DNA of 64,000 nt from Pogonophryne albipinna (GCA_028583405.1 CM053243.1:30121632-30185631); one strand, 5' to 3'; positions 12,178 to 25,900 are shown, numbered from the stretch's first letter. Numbers and translations: made by a program. The notes: generated from the letters alone by a model not told the origin.

Positions 12178-15100
12178 ATTCATCATCATCTGGCTTTTCA
12201 TTTACCAGTCCTATTAGCCCCATTATCCTCTCAGCCAGACCCTCTGCTTGCACTTCTGCTCCCTTTTCACAGCAAAACAATGATTATCTTTCTCAAACTT
12301 GGCTGTTCAAAATGTTTTCATCTGATTCCCACAACTCCAAAACTTGGCTGAAAGTGTTCTCCGCTAGCTGACAAGCTTTTTTACTTGCGAGTTGGCTGGC
12401 TTATTACTTAGCTTTTTGGTGGCTACCTGGTCTGTTGGGTCATTTAAGGTCCCTTAATGATGAAATCAACTGTGGAGGAGGAGCATGCAGATGGGTCGGC
12501 ATCCAAACACCCCTCCTTGTAAACGCGAGGGGGGGAGGCGGGGACGTAAACTAACAGAGGGCCCCAGTGTTGCTATGCACCAGAGCTGGGAGCAGCATGC
12601 AGCAGAGCACGGTCCAACACACAGAGGCAACTAACATACACACAAAACAGAGATTATGAATAATTATGTTCAGAGATCCTTCATGAAGATCAAAGCAAGC
12701 AGGCACCATTTTGGTCACGTTCATTAGGAGCCATGTTTAATGCATGTCAGATATTGCATGTAGGGACTTGAGGGAGGAATACGGCTAATTATAATTCCAA
12801 ACCGTCAACATGTGTGCAAGTGTGATTATGTTTCCTCATATGCAACAATATACTTAGTAATCAAGTAATTCTTATGTGGTAAATGCCATGTAAATCACTT
12901 GTGATACAGCCTAGTGTCAACAAAGAAAGCACACCCTGGATGTAATGTTTGAGTGGGAGTGAGGGATCCCTAGCAGCCGTAGGAAGACTGATGTTTCCCC
13001 TGACGGTAATACTGTTAACTGTCAATCTGCCTCTGTAATCTGCTGCTAGAGATGACGCTTTGCTGACACAGGTTTATGCAGCAGCTTGATTTTTTTTCCA
13101 CTGCAATAAGATATACAACACATAGAATATATTATAGATTACATTTACTAGTATGTGTGTTTGACAGTTTATGTGAAGAGAATATATTAAAATATGGAAT
13201 GGGATTTTCATTTCAGACCCAAATCCTAGGAATTCTGTACATATTGGACAATTATCCACGTCTTAATTTACACTCAGGGACGAAGCAGAAAATGTTTCCC
13301 GTATGTAGGCAAAGTAAAAAAAGTGACTAAGCAAGTCTGACCCTTACACAGGAGACAAGAGTATGCTCATGTCACACATTTGAGTTAACATTCTTAACAT
13401 CTTTGTTGCCTAGCCCTAACTATTCCTTCATCATTGTTTATTCATGAAATTCTATGTAAAAAAAGCGCTTGCACTGAATTCAAGCCACTGTTTTGAAGGC
13501 ACGTCAAGCATCAGATGAAAAACAATAAAGGCAGGAGGAAGAAGCAAGCTATAAGTGACAGAATATTGAAGCTAATAAAACCTGTGTTTCCAAAACACAG
13601 ATGGTCATTGGCATGGATTATTTTTGTATTACAGATCTGCTGCGTTTATGCTCTCAGCCAAAGGCAGGGTGCCACTTTGAGGAGGACAGCTCACCACATG
13701 ATTGGCAAGTATAGATTATGCAGTTGTCCATCTGAGGGGGAGTAGGTCAGGACTAGAAATACATAATTGTTGCCTCAAGGTAGTAAGTTGTATGATATAC
13801 CTTTTACTCGTGCACATTTCCTCCACAGCTCCTGAATATTCCACGTTTACGTAATGGTAGGAATTATTGAGGAGTTAGTGCTCAGGGCTACAAAGGAGAA
13901 TAGGACATGAGCTCTGATAGTATTCACATGCCAAAAGACAGAGAACACAAGCAATTACAAACCTGTGTAACAAAGACAAAACAAACGCCATCTATTCAAT
14001 CTTTAATGGGAACAAGAAGTGTTGCTTACTATTACTACCATATGTCTAAGCCTTTATTGTTCCTCTGAATAGACCTACACAGACATCTGATTGGGCTAAA
14101 CATTGCCTGTCCCTCACAGGGCTGAAAATCTATCCTACAGACCAATACAATCAGCCAAATGTCTTTTAAATGACAGGGGATGCTTTGAAGGACAGTAATC
14201 ACCCCCTTTATGTACAAACAGACAAGTCTGATGGAACCAAGAGATCAATAATAAATTAAAGACTGCTCCAGCCACTTCACACTAAAATGACTCCCTGGAG
14301 GTGATGCCAAAGAAGTCTCTTTATCTCTCCTAAGAAGCTACCCTCTTCATTTTATCTTTCTATTTAATAATATACTACAAGACGCGGACCGTGTAAAATC
14401 ATGCTTTTTTTTTAAATACTGTTTAATCAGATATCTCGTGGTGGTATTTACTTGATTATTACTGTATATAATTATCAGATAAGCTGTATTTCTTGCCCAC
14501 TTCACACTGAAAATGCCAAAAATGCACAATACAAAGATCCAGCACTTCAACATAAGCAACTGTTTGAGAGGGATTATTCAGCATGCTTATGGCACTACTA
14601 TTTATGCACTGCTGTGCTTTTGTTCAGATGCAACAGCATTATCAGAATGTACTCCTACGGTTATTGAAAAATAATACAAGCTTATTCTTTATTCCCCCCA
14701 AAAATGTCACCTATTCAAAAACTGTTCCCCTGAGAACCAAAAGTGGTAGGAAGTGCTATTAAATGACAAACAATGAAAGTAAAAGTGATGTTTACCTGCC
14801 AGGGGAGCGTCAAGAGAGTGAGCATGTACAGATGTTCCTAAAAGAGAGAACAATCAAAAACAGTGTTGACATGACTTGAAGTTCATTCTACGACGGGTGG
14901 AATGAAACAAAAATAAAATACCTTTAGAAATTGAACATTTTCTTCCAAATTGAGATGTTACAATCAGGCATTTCTGTTGTGATTGAGCAGATATTCCGAT
15001 TATAAATGGAAACAAAGGCTGCATTAATACAGTTTTATGTTATGCTCGCTTTCAAGAATTTGATCCGCACAACATTTCCAGGTTTTTATGATAAGATGAA

Positions 15101-18100
15101 AAATGGCTTATAGCTCACTGCTTTCTTTTCTTGAGTCACTCAAAGTAATTCCCATACTCTGGCCACTCTCTTGGCTGACCATGGTTTCTAATCATGTTCC
15201 TTTCTCTTCATACCTGTTTTCTGCTCGGGCCGAGTATGTTTTATTATGGTCTTTGTGTAACTTGTCTGAGCTGTTGGGCTTCTCCTAGGCTATGTCCCTC
15301 CCTAAAGATGACACAGGCTTGCAGGGTGAGGTGGATGTGGCCAGGTGGCCAAACAAGCAGGACGAGCATCTCTCAGCGAGGTTGAGGCAGGGGCTTGCTC
15401 TGTTGTTTGCCAAATTTCTGTCTGTGGTGTTAGGCATGTGGTCATGCCAACAGCTAGTTGTTCGCACGGGTCGAACAGGCCATCTCAGACCAGTCAAGTC
15501 CCTGCCAGCTAAACATGCCACATCTACACGAGGCTAAAGATAAGAGGAATGACAGGGGAGGTCATTAAAAAAGGAACAACATCGCTGCTCTCACTCAGCT
15601 TGAATATGAATCACTTGGCCAACTTGGATATGTGAATGCGCAGACACATATGATTCTCAGGAGAAGAAGCTTTTGCCTGTTGCTTGACACTTTGGCTCTC
15701 TCTTTTCTGGCAGGAACCATTGAAATGCAGACCGAGAGGTATGGATAATGGACTGTCCCACAGCGGCACAGCGCTCCACGCACTCGCTGCCGTTCCCTCA
15801 GACAACCACTCCTGCTCTAGTCTGCACTTCACATACCCTCTTTTCAACCCTGGGGAGGCGCTGGCATATGGCCAACCATCACTGAGTGTGTGAGTGACTG
15901 AATATGTGAGCGTGTGTTTGTGCATGGGTTTTTGTGTGGGAATGTAGGAAGTGCTTGCAAGCCAAGAGCTATGCTTATTAATGCCCTAAAGACTAAGTGC
16001 TCTCCTCCTTCTCTCTTTTGCTCCCTCCTCCACTCCACTCCATCCATGCTCTGCCCATTTCTGAGTGGCCATAGCTGAAAGAGAAGGAGGACGTGGTGCT
16101 GGGAGATGGGGTGGGGTGCTGGAGGGAAGTACACGAACAAAACAGAATACGAGAGGAAGTACACTAGTGGGCTTCAACAACGCTGAGCCCCATCGCTGCC
16201 TCCCAGCTGCCTCCTCTGTTTGATGCTGCGAGCGATCAATACACTCAACTCAGAGCTACGCCTCAGATCGTCTCACCTTACTCATGTTAACTGTATACCT
16301 AACCCATGAACATTCACCAAATTCAACAACACTAGAAAAGAGGACCAGTGCCAAGCACACCTGGTTACCTCAATTCAAATTCCAATTTCACACAGAGCAC
16401 CCCGAATGAGTCTGCAAGTGCTTTTTTTTGCATTGGTGGGATTTACAAAAAGATCCCCATGCAAAGTTTGTACTCATAGCTGAAATTGTGTTGCAGACAC
16501 ACATACTCGCTTAAGTGCCTTCATAACCTTGTAACAAGTATAGAGAGCCACAGCATTTCTGTGGTTGCTTGTGTGCCTCAATCTACTGTTATTCTAATAG
16601 TTCAGCTTACACCACCGGAGAGTGTCATTACTCTATACGAGTCTATGTTAAGGTGGCCGTGAAACGAGACACCTGGGGTGAGACATAAAGAGGCCCATAG
16701 CTCCAGTCTGAGAGAGAGAGGGCAGAGAGACTGGGGCTAGTTTAAGCATATTTAAGGGCATCATAAAGAGAGCTGGGCCTCATCCATCTACATGATATAT
16801 GGGGCTGGCTTGTTGTTGTTTCCCTGGCCAGACTACCTTCTTATCAAGCATCTCTCTTTCCGCCACATCCATTCATATTTATCTCTTCTTTTCTCTATCT
16901 TCCTCTCCGAACTTCTCGTCTTCCACTGGGCATGAATGGCGGCGTGCCACCTTGCCCTCTGAGCACTCTTGTCTGATTAAGAAGAAGAGGTTTTTGTGGC
17001 CATGGCATCTGGCAGGGTCAGCCCACATATGAGAAACAATGCCGTATACATTCTCCCTCGCAGAGCAAACAGAGAGAGACGCTCCTACTGGACCTTACTG
17101 AAAGAACCACATGAATGCAAACAGACCCGGCACTGCGGAGTGGACCCCCTGAATGAGGGGTCCTGTTTGATTTCATCCCAGCAATGCGCCCTGAACCTCA
17201 CGCACACACAGATTTCACAGACATTACGCGGGTCTGCTGTTTGCACTGAGGCTATAGCACGACGCAGAATGGTAACCCACTGAGGATGCCAAAGGTTTGG
17301 ATTTTCCCATGATAGCAACCACTCACTGGATAGAGGGTGAGTAACCAGGAAGGAATCTGTCCCTTTTCAATGGCCACTGAAAGGGGAGCTGTGAAATTGT
17401 CCGAAATTTTCTGTGTGTGTAAACAGATGACTGAGGGGGGAACCCGGGGACCCTGCCTGGGCCCGACTGAACTGCTTCCCTGGACGCTTTCTTTTCTACC
17501 TCTCTTTGCCCCTCCTCTCTCTTTCACTGCCCACTCCTGTCCCAAATTAATTTTCTTTCTGTCCGTCCCCCTCCCCACTGTGAACAAGTCCCACACTGCG
17601 AGGACACAGGAGCGTTTTTGCACGCTATTCTCAGATGGCATTAATTAGTTTTTAGCTTTTCTTATCGAGCGACAGATACTAAATACTTCAATAGTAGGCT
17701 AAGCAGAGCGCAGACTATGATAGGATCCCAAAGCACCATTTTGTCTTGAATAGAAACCAAGGTTGGCAGAAGGACAAAAAAGACACCTGTAGAAGAACAG
17801 TTAACTTTTTCTGAAAAAAGTATTTTCGTCTGATGCTTCAGTTAAACAATTTGAATCATCTTGTGCTCCGAGTGACCACACAGGAATTTCCCAAAACGTT
17901 TCGTCAGTTGCTAGGTGACGGCTTCAGCTCCTGTGAGCATGCTGTGTGAATGAGGACGGGGTAACTAAAGTCCTCCTCACCCAATGACCACGCTCTCAAC
18001 AGACTGCTCTTGTCCAGTTAAAAAACAACATTATGCTACTTCCTCAATACAATCAAACACAGTGCATCAGGCTGAAAAGCACTAATACTCTGTCTGATGT

Positions 18101-19991
18101 TCCCTTAAGTGAAAAACAATCCAATGGCCCTTAAACATGGGGATAGCACATAAAAGTGTAATGACACGGCGTCTGTTCTAACAAGGCAATTATAATTATT
18201 CTCTTATTTATTTACCAAAAAGGAAGATTTGACCAGATATTTGACTTGTTTTCTGCGCACAATCCAGTTATTGAAGGTATTTTTATTATTGATATAACAG
18301 TGAGTGATTATGCTGTTTTCAGACAATAAACACTGACAGTATTGGCAACAATTTCCACAATTAGCGTGAAGAAAATGAAATTCAGAGCTACAGAGATTAG
18401 CACAAAATGGATTGGACAGGATGCAGCCTGTGAACAGAGGTTCAGTGATATGTACAGCATTGTATTGCCAGAATAACTCTCCTCAATGACAATATTTAAA
18501 TGTTTACACATGCACAGATGCAGGCACAGAGAGTACTTACACATGCATACATACACAGACTATGAAAAGAACATCTAAGAAGTAAAAATAACTGGATCTC
18601 AGTGATATATGAGAGGAATACAAATATGTCCATGTCATTGTGGTCTGTGCTACCAGACTGCCTCGGCAAAGGATCCTTCATTTATATTCCTGACAGACCT
18701 GATGTTTCGCCCATTTGCTTTAAAACATACATTTGTGTCAAATGAATGACGCTATAATCAATCTCTCTGCCAATGTCAAAGTCAATGGCAAAACCATCCA
18801 CTAAGTCTTTAAAACTTTCTATTTACCGTCAGGGAAAGGTACTGCTGAAAAACCAACCTGCCTCATAATTTGAAGAATGGCCAGGTGCCCCACTGCTCGG
18901 TTTACTTTCTTTAAATGCATTTAATTCATCTTAACCAAATAAATATGGCAGGGAATACGAGAAATGACTGAAGAATTAGAGTTATGCTCCACAGCTAAAT
19001 CATATTTTAGTGCACTTAGAATACCTCTAAAAGCCTGCTGAATATGTCCTCACAGTGAGCGGAGTGGCTCGGGGGACTGTGGGGCTGCACAACAGCTTGA
19101 GACTGCTCATAACAAACCTTTAAAACAAACCTAAAATACCAGATGCTCACGCTAAAATGCATCTTCAAAGTGCTTCTGCCATCAATTTTTTGTTATAGCA
19201 AATGCTCAGAAGTCTGAGTTTAAGAAATGTAATATCCAAGTATAATGCACCTTCAGAATGCGGTGAATGCATTTTTCTTTCTGTAGATTGAATAAACAAC
19301 ATTTCCAAATAAATTGAAACCCTGAGTGTTTTCTGTTCCAGGAAAATAAGAGTTTTTAAATTGATAATAAAAAACGCTGCTGGAATTTGTATTTAGATGA
19401 TAGTGACTCAGTTTCCTGCTGCAGTCCATTAGTTTATTTTGTCAACTACAATTTGCCTGGGCCTTGTGCCAATAATCTTTCATTAAATGGTTTAACTCAG
19501 CTGAGGGTGTGAGATGAACATTTCAAGATGTGAATTCAAATTCAAGACCGTAACAGAAATGTCCTGCAATAAATGATGTTCCAGTAATGCAAAAAATGAA
19601 TCAATAATTATGCTGAGCCAAATTGGACCTTCACTACTAGTAACAATATCTCCTACAGAATAAGCCTCCCATACCATTAAACTGCATTCTCACTTACGCT
19701 GCGAGGGAGATTATGCTACTTATTACAAACTACGATTTTGGGTGAAATCTTAGTAAATATTGTCAACAATAATAGGTTTTGCAACATCCCCCATTTTACC
19801 ATTCCCAAATTCCCTGAATAATTTTTTGAAAAGGGTTTCTTAAAAATACAAATTTCAAAGAAGATATACAGCAACTGTACAAATCACTAGACACAATAAA
19901 GAATAACAATAAAGATGGAATTGGCCTCCGTACTTTCCTCTTCCTGACACTGTGTGTGTCTGCACCAATGTCTATATCTGCATTATTAGCA
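12178..19991. other. 7.8 kb of unique noncoding DNA
   Basis: No gene, RNA gene or intact mobile element was recognised. Longest frames (around 90-130 codons, for example near 15292-15537 and 17252-17648, on both strands) have no domains, overlap one another in opposite frames and coincide with CT- or GA-rich stretches. The moderate GC content around 15780-17640 is higher than its surroundings but shows no exon signature I can defend. Confidence 0.45.
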
Positions 19992-20279
19992 GTTATTACA
20001 TGGCTTAGTTGAATTCTCGATTCTGATTGGTCAATTCAGAACACGTGACACGTTGTTAATCCAGAACAGACAGACCGCTGTCAAGGATTTATTGACCGTT
20101 GTTAAGGACGCTCACATCTGCACAAACAAGTCTGGTCGATTTAACTGTATACAGTTGGTCTGAAAAGCAAACTGCATGCCGACCTAGATCCCTCCGCTTC
20201 GCGTCGGGCTCCTGATCTGCCTGTCGGTGTTCTTTTCCCCATAATGACCGCGTCGCTGCACATTATCCCTTACTTAACA
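19992..20279. mobile_element. MITE-like repeat, family uncertain
   Basis: One end carries GCTTAGTTGAATTCTCGATTC followed by a TGATTGGTCAATTC block. The other end, read inward on the minus strand, carries GTAAGGGATAATGTGCAGCG followed by ACGCGGTCATTATG. I recognise this pair of sequences as a recurrent arrangement in fish genomes. The interior (20085-20230) is GC-richer than its flanks. Terminal inverted repeats are weak and no target duplication was found, so boundaries are approximate. Confidence 0.45.
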
Positions 20280-21625
20280 ATTAGTGTAAATTGTCTCATT
20301 GAATATAATTAACACCATTCACTTGCTATATGGGACACATTTCCCAACAACAGACAGACAATAGATCCTGATAAATCAGACTTGGACTATCCATGTCTCC
20401 TCCGCAGTCTATTTCATTTTATTTGAGAGGATTCTTCTGTTCTATTTTGGTTAGAAATGTCAGAAAGATATTAAGACTGGTGATGAACACACATTCCCAA
20501 TGGCCTAATGAAGGAGCTTAACTGTTCATCATGTAATGCTGAAGTGAGTGTCATTAAATATCTCTTCAAATTCCAAGTCATTTGTCAGTTTGTAAATACT
20601 TGAATGCCCGAGGGAACACTAGATGTCTAAAGTGGAGACAGTTTAATTGAAGCTTAATCATTTTCTGAACATGTTTCTTTCTGTCCTTTCCATTGTAGGG
20701 AAAATGTTGATCGTGCATTTGTAATTACATGATGCCTGCTTGTTGTAAATGTAAGTGTCATTGTCAGAAGTGTTTACATGAGTTGTCAGTATCATTCAAA
20801 CTTCTGATTTGATTGCTTAAAGCTCTGATCATCCTAATTTTCCTCACTGAAACTTTTCCTTTGAGGGCTGGTATGGGGGCTACATCATCTTGACTTTATT
20901 CCAGACCCCTTCTCTGAATTCTGATATGGCTATTTTCCTGGCTTTTATCTGAAGAGTTGCTCTCCATAACAACATTTTTTAGGCAGGCATTAAGAGGCTT
21001 AGCAGCAGCAGTGCTTTAGCAGCCAAAAGGTCACTTTTGCAAATTGGGTTCATTAATCTTCTAGTGTATGGCAGCCCCAATAGGACACTCTTCATACACA
21101 GACACAGATTAAAATGGGGAAAGCGTTCGTAGATTAGCCTGAAGAAAGAAACTCTTCGAATGATAAAGACTCTTCAGACGAAGTTGAGACTCGGCTCTTT
21201 AAAGTCAGATTGCCAGTTTCACTCATATCAGACAGAGAGCGCTGCACAGTGGTAAGAGCGAGGGAATATATGAGCCTGGAGTGGAGTTTGACTGAGCTAT
21301 GATTATAGCATCACAGATGATTATAGTTAGGCATTCCCCTGACCCAGTGCATGACTGAATCCCTCACTTTCCTCTCCCTCTCGATTTTCTCTCTAGATCT
21401 CTGGGTGTGTGCCAATTCTCCCACAGCAGTAAAACACCTGCTCAAGCAACAAGAAGTGATATGAGCCCCTAGCTGCTGCTGCGTAGTAGTAGTAGTATAG
21501 AGGTAGAGGTAAGGCCATCTTCTAAGAACTTAAGGGCTGCAGAGACAGTGCCTATTTTTTTAAGCACGATGACATCACTCTGCTTGAATACAAACCAAGG
21601 AAGCTAAATAAAATTAATACTAGAG
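20280..21625. other. unique noncoding DNA
   Basis: Contains a short (GTA)4-5 run at about 21484-21497. No gene is recognised. Confidence 0.4.
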
Positions 21626-21716
21626 AGCATCTACGGAGCCCTGGAGGGTTCATAGAGAGAAAAATAAATAAAACGTAGCCACGTTTTACTTTCTCGTTCG
21701 CACGAGATACCTTCTC

Positions 21717-21868
21717 GTGCGCACGCTTTAGTAACTCGTGCGCACGAGTTACTAAAGCGTGCGCACAAATTAATAAAGCGTGCGCACGAGTTACTAAAGC
21801 GTGCGCACGAGTTACTAAAGCGTGCGCACGAGTTACTAAAGCGTGCGCACGAGTTAATAAAGCGTGGC
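21717..21868. repeat. 21-bp tandem array built on the palindrome GTGCGCAC
   Basis: GTGCGCAC recurs at 21738, 21759, 21780, 21801, 21822 and 21843, an exact 21-bp period with unit GTGCGCACGAGTTACTAAAGC. An inverted-orientation copy lies at 21717 and another at 22840 inside the opposite end. The minus-strand frame reads a 7-residue protein repeat because 21 is divisible by 3; this is not a gene. The position, just inside both ends of element A, suggests transposase binding sites. Confidence 0.9.
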
Positions 21869-21872
21869 CTCG

Positions 21873-21875
<3 letters not shown>

Positions 21876-21937
<62 letters not shown>
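21876..21937 (+). repeat. (TG)31 microsatellite inside element A
   Basis: Pure TG over 62 bp, followed by a GGGGGTGG junction. It corresponds in position to the CA array at 54470-54537 in the second copy of the core. Confidence 0.97.
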
Positions 21938-21939
<2 letters not shown>

Positions 21940-22147
21940 GGGTGGCATTTGTTTATGATAGTATAGTTCGTTCCGGTGCACTCCGGCAGGACTATAGCAC
22001 ATCGAGATTAAGATTAAACAAATTTCTTTCACTTGGGAATACACTTAACTATGGAGAACCAGATTTGTGTAAAGTACTGTTCATGGTAATTTGAAAACAA
22101 ATGCCGGTGGTGTCGGACACACACGAACACAGAGCGGAGCGCAGCAC

Positions 22148-22158
22148 GCACGCACGCA

Positions 22159-22196
<38 letters not shown>
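22148..22196. repeat. CGCA/CA compound microsatellite inside element A
   Basis: Three to four CGCA units run into (CA)17. The homologous position in the inverted copy (54097-54255) holds (TG)68 plus TGCTC repeats. Confidence 0.95.
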
Positions 22197-22197
<1 letters not shown>

Positions 22198-22414
22198 CAT
22201 GCGCCCCGGTGAGAGGACATCTCCTTCATAAAACGAGGGAGAATACTCTGGTAGTTCGATGTGTGTATAGGTGTGTGTGGTTAAACGTAGCAGCCTCGAT
22301 CTCTATTCAGCTGTTCTAATGAAGGGAAACGCAGTGAAGTAAACAGTAAAAGGCACAGCTCTTTGCAGCTGGTGCTGCTCTTCTCAGATTCTGCTGAGTT
22401 ACACGTTACTGCCT

Positions 22415-22713
22415 CCAGTGCCCTGTACAACGAAGCCAGTTCAACAGACCCTGGACCTGGATATGTTCGATTTACCCGGCTTAACTAACCCTAACAAACG
22501 CGATGTCGATAAGCGGTCCTGCGAAGCTGGTTATCAACTCAGTAAATCAACCAGGGTTTCTCTGTCCGGCTGAGAGCGCGTTCACGTGAAAGGGACGAGG
22601 TTAGCAACATTTGACCAATCACAAACATGGAGACGCGTGCTGACAGCGCAGCGTCATACTTCATGAATGAATAGTGTAAATAGCAAATCCTGCTTCGTAG
22701 TACAGGCCACTGG
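22415..22713. mobile_element. MITE nested in element A
   Basis: The ends CCAGTGCCCTGTACAACGAA and, inverted, CCAGTGGCCTGTACTACGAA delimit 299 bp. The related core at 53765-54470 lacks this segment, which independently supports an insertion. TGCC flanks both sides (22410-22413 and 22714-22717), a possible target duplication. The CTGTACNACGAAGC terminal motif is familiar from fish Harbinger-type MITEs; the superfamily assignment is from memory. No coding potential. Confidence 0.75.
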
Positions 22714-22939
22714 TGCCGCAGAGATTTCATAAAGTGAAGGAGGTTTTCCTTCTATAAAACAGCTGTGGGCAGCAGATACTGTGAGTCACGGACAGGAATC
22801 CCTCAATTTAAATAAAACGAGGCCACGCTTTATTAACTCGTGCGCACGCTTTATTAACTCGTGCGAACGAGAAAGTAAAACGTGGCCACGTTTTATTTAT
22901 TTTTCTCTCAATGAACCCTCCAGGGCTCCGTAAGCATCT

Positions 22940-25900
22940 TGCGATAAGGCCACATCAGCCAAAGCCAAATCAGGCCATGGGCTTTATTTGGGGGTGCAAA
23001 TGGCCCCCTCACCATTTTCTGCATCCTGTACTTTCAGCACCCCCAATTGGGACCCCACCTATCTTTCAACTTTAGTTTATTTTCATCTCTATTACACACA
23101 TGGGAGGTTTCAGGCTTGCATCCCAATGAACATGGTGAAGCACACCAAACTGCCTCTCTTCTGTTGTAGTTTCCGCTACTGCAGGGGGCTTTAAGAGAGC
23201 AATTGGTAATGATGAAGCAAAGAACAAGGTGAAAATAACACCAGCGTACAAATTAGTTATAATGTGTTATATGTCTTTTGTGGTTTTTTTTCTCATATTA
23301 TTTCAGTTACTTTGTAATCTTTCCACATGTGTCATGGCCCTTCAGTGGGGGACAAATACCCCTTGTGGGGGATCACTGGACTAGAATATGAACTTACTAG
23401 CCAGCACTGTCGTTATTGCATTAAAAACGAAGATTAGCCAAGACTATCCATTAAACATGTACTATATAATAAAACTAAAATACATTATCATAATATTGTA
23501 ATGACTACATTCTGAGCAGTTGAGAGGTCCGTACCATAGCGCAGCATGATAATCACTCTTTTAACCCCCAGCACTGTCGGGCAAATGGCAATGAATGGCT
23601 GTGTAAATTAGATAAAGACCCACTAATAAACTGAATCCCAAATTCATTTATCCGTTTTGTTTTGACAAACCATACTCATTGTCCAGATGGTATTGTGCGT
23701 TTTCAGCCTCTGTTCTGCACTCATGATGCTATTTAATAATTAATGTCTCATAAATGACTTATCAGTCCATTCTCCGAACGTCTTTTCTGCCAGTTCCTTG
23801 GATGTTATGGTCCCCTGAACGCTTTGGATGGCTTGCAATGCTCCAATAAGCCAATGAAAATGCATGACTCCTCTACAGCTATAAAGTTCCAGCTTGATAA
23901 CAAATGGTTTGTTTTGTTTCTTGCAGTAATGCCTTTTTGTTAGATTGACTATGGTCACGACCCCTGGATTTTATACAAAGCCACAGTTAAGATAGCCCGT
24001 TAATGTGTCTTCTGTGCACATAATAAAGCACAGAGTATTCCGGTTATGACATAACTTGCATAATGAGAAATATTCTCACCTAAATATTGTCATTAAGAAC
24101 TTTAAAGGGTCTAATGAAACTGCACCCATAAAGACCTTCCTGTAATGACCAGTGAGGAGTATGCAGATAGGATAATCACATGCACACATAAACACACTTG
24201 CTCTCAGAATTTGTATTTCATATTCTACTAGTGTGTGTGTAATGACGCCCGTTATTAAAGCGAGTAATTGTCTTACAGTGGGGCTGCGTTATTGGATTCG
24301 GGGGCCGTTCTCTCGACACAATTGGAGGGAACTGGATGCAAAGTCGCTGAGCAGTGAAATAGGGAGCAGGGCTGAGCAGACACACAGGAGATGGTATCAG
24401 CATCAAAGAGAGATGCTAGCATTGTGCTGTGTGACCCTTGTGAATGGCATTGAGCCCACCTGTTACACTATCCCCCCTGAGACTCTCACTCTCTTTGTCC
24501 CCTTGCCTCCAGGAAACAGACACTCGATGCATGTGATTACAGTTTCTCTTGCAAAGGTCCGCCACAGATCATATCTGTACAGTCATCTGACGATAAAGAG
24601 GTAATCCTCTCTCGTGTTGTAAGACCTACCAAAAGTACAGGTCATTAAATCACCGAGGACAAAACGCTCTTCCTCTTTTTAAATAGACATAAAGAAGTCT
24701 TAAGAATTATGATTCCTGCTACCTGCTAATCGAATGGAGTAATATATCCCTGTGCTTTTTACTTAACTCTCCCGCCGTTCTGCAAGACTTGCCATTAGAC
24801 TGCTGTCATTTCACTTTTAATCTCTTCTGAAATACTCATCCCTGTGTTTTAGATTTCAGGCTTTAAAAAAAGAAAATCAAGCTCTCATACAAAAACGCTC
24901 AGAGCCTTCATTCATTCAATAACAAACTGTGTAAACAAGGAAAATATTGTTTCAGTCATGAAAGAAATATACAATGTACCTTACTAAAAACACATGCGTT
25001 TAAAAAGAATCTTCCAATCATACAATGCAGCACAAGGCATTGTAATAAATGACATTGAAATAATTCAGCAGCATAAAAAGGACTAGACAAATACAAATGT
25101 GTAATAAAACAATGATTAACATATATAATTAACAACTAAATAAGATACAATGGGGAGCATATAACTGATGCAAAGTAAAAGCAAACAACGGGACTATATT
25201 CAAGATCAAAATGACAGTATGTATGCATCATAATTAATCTGTTTTAATTGTAATCAAATTACAGGATGATGTGTGAGAACCATGAAAGGGGTTAAAACAG
25301 GGTAAATCTGTTGGATGAATGGATAAAACTGTACTAAAATGTAGCAGCACTACTAGCTATGATTTATGAGCATACCACTATCCGAGATTTACTGTAGCAA
25401 TGTTAATGCAATGATTACATATGTGATTGAATTGTGTATATTTGGCCAGCCCATGCAGTACTCAAATAAAGAAGGTAAGAACTTGGTGGAAACATAATTT
25501 GTTACTTTGATGTTACTTTTAAAATGTAAAAAAAAAAGGTTCTCTAACTTGAACAAATATGCAAACGCTCTACATTGCAACACACTGACGATTACTAAAT
25601 AAGATTGTTCCAGCACTGTTACTGAGGTGTGAGCCCCTTAAATATTCCTGAAAATGATATCAGAGTGATAATCATGTTTTCTTGTTGGCTCAATTAAATT
25701 GACTAGTAATGTTTAATTTTCAGTCCGATTAAAAAGTTGATCAAATGATATTGGAATACTAAAGACCAATCAAATGTTATACTGTTGTAATGCCACAGAT
25801 TATGAAATGTAACATGTCTACCGGGACATAAATCAATGTCAAGGGGGGACAAAAGCATGAAAGGGTGATGACGACCATGCCAAAATACACAATTTCTACC

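Larger units (their letters stand above)
21626..22939. mobile_element. 'element A': 1.3-kb DNA transposon with 74-bp terminal inverted repeats
   Basis: Terminal repeats at 21633-21706 and 22858-22931 match at 72 of 74 positions and begin ACGGAGCCCTGGAGGGTTC. The flanks share AGCATCT (21626-21632 and 22933-22939). As an 8-bp comparison the duplication is GAGCATCT/AAGCATCT, consistent with a hAT-like target duplication with one change. Inside the left repeat is a 21-bp palindromic array (21717-21868), then a TG array, a unique core, a CA array and a nested MITE (22415-22713). No transposase is encoded, so it is non-autonomous. The core recurs inverted at 53765-54470. Confidence 0.8.

Noticed and set aside
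15780..17640. GC-richer stretch as a CpG-island promoter or exon cluster
   Set aside because: CpG density is not clearly raised and open frames overlap on opposite strands without domains.
21717..21868. CRISPR-like regular array
   Set aside because: The 21-bp units are contiguous without unique spacers, lie inside a eukaryotic transposon end, and no cas genes are present.
21631..22044. 137-codon minus-strand frame with a 7-residue repeat (RFSNSCA)
   Set aside because: It is produced by the 21-bp DNA array, whose period is a multiple of three, plus the TG array. No independent coding evidence.
24233..24604. 123-codon plus-strand frame as an exon
   Set aside because: No protein family resemblance, and it continues through mixed low-stop sequence without splice signals.
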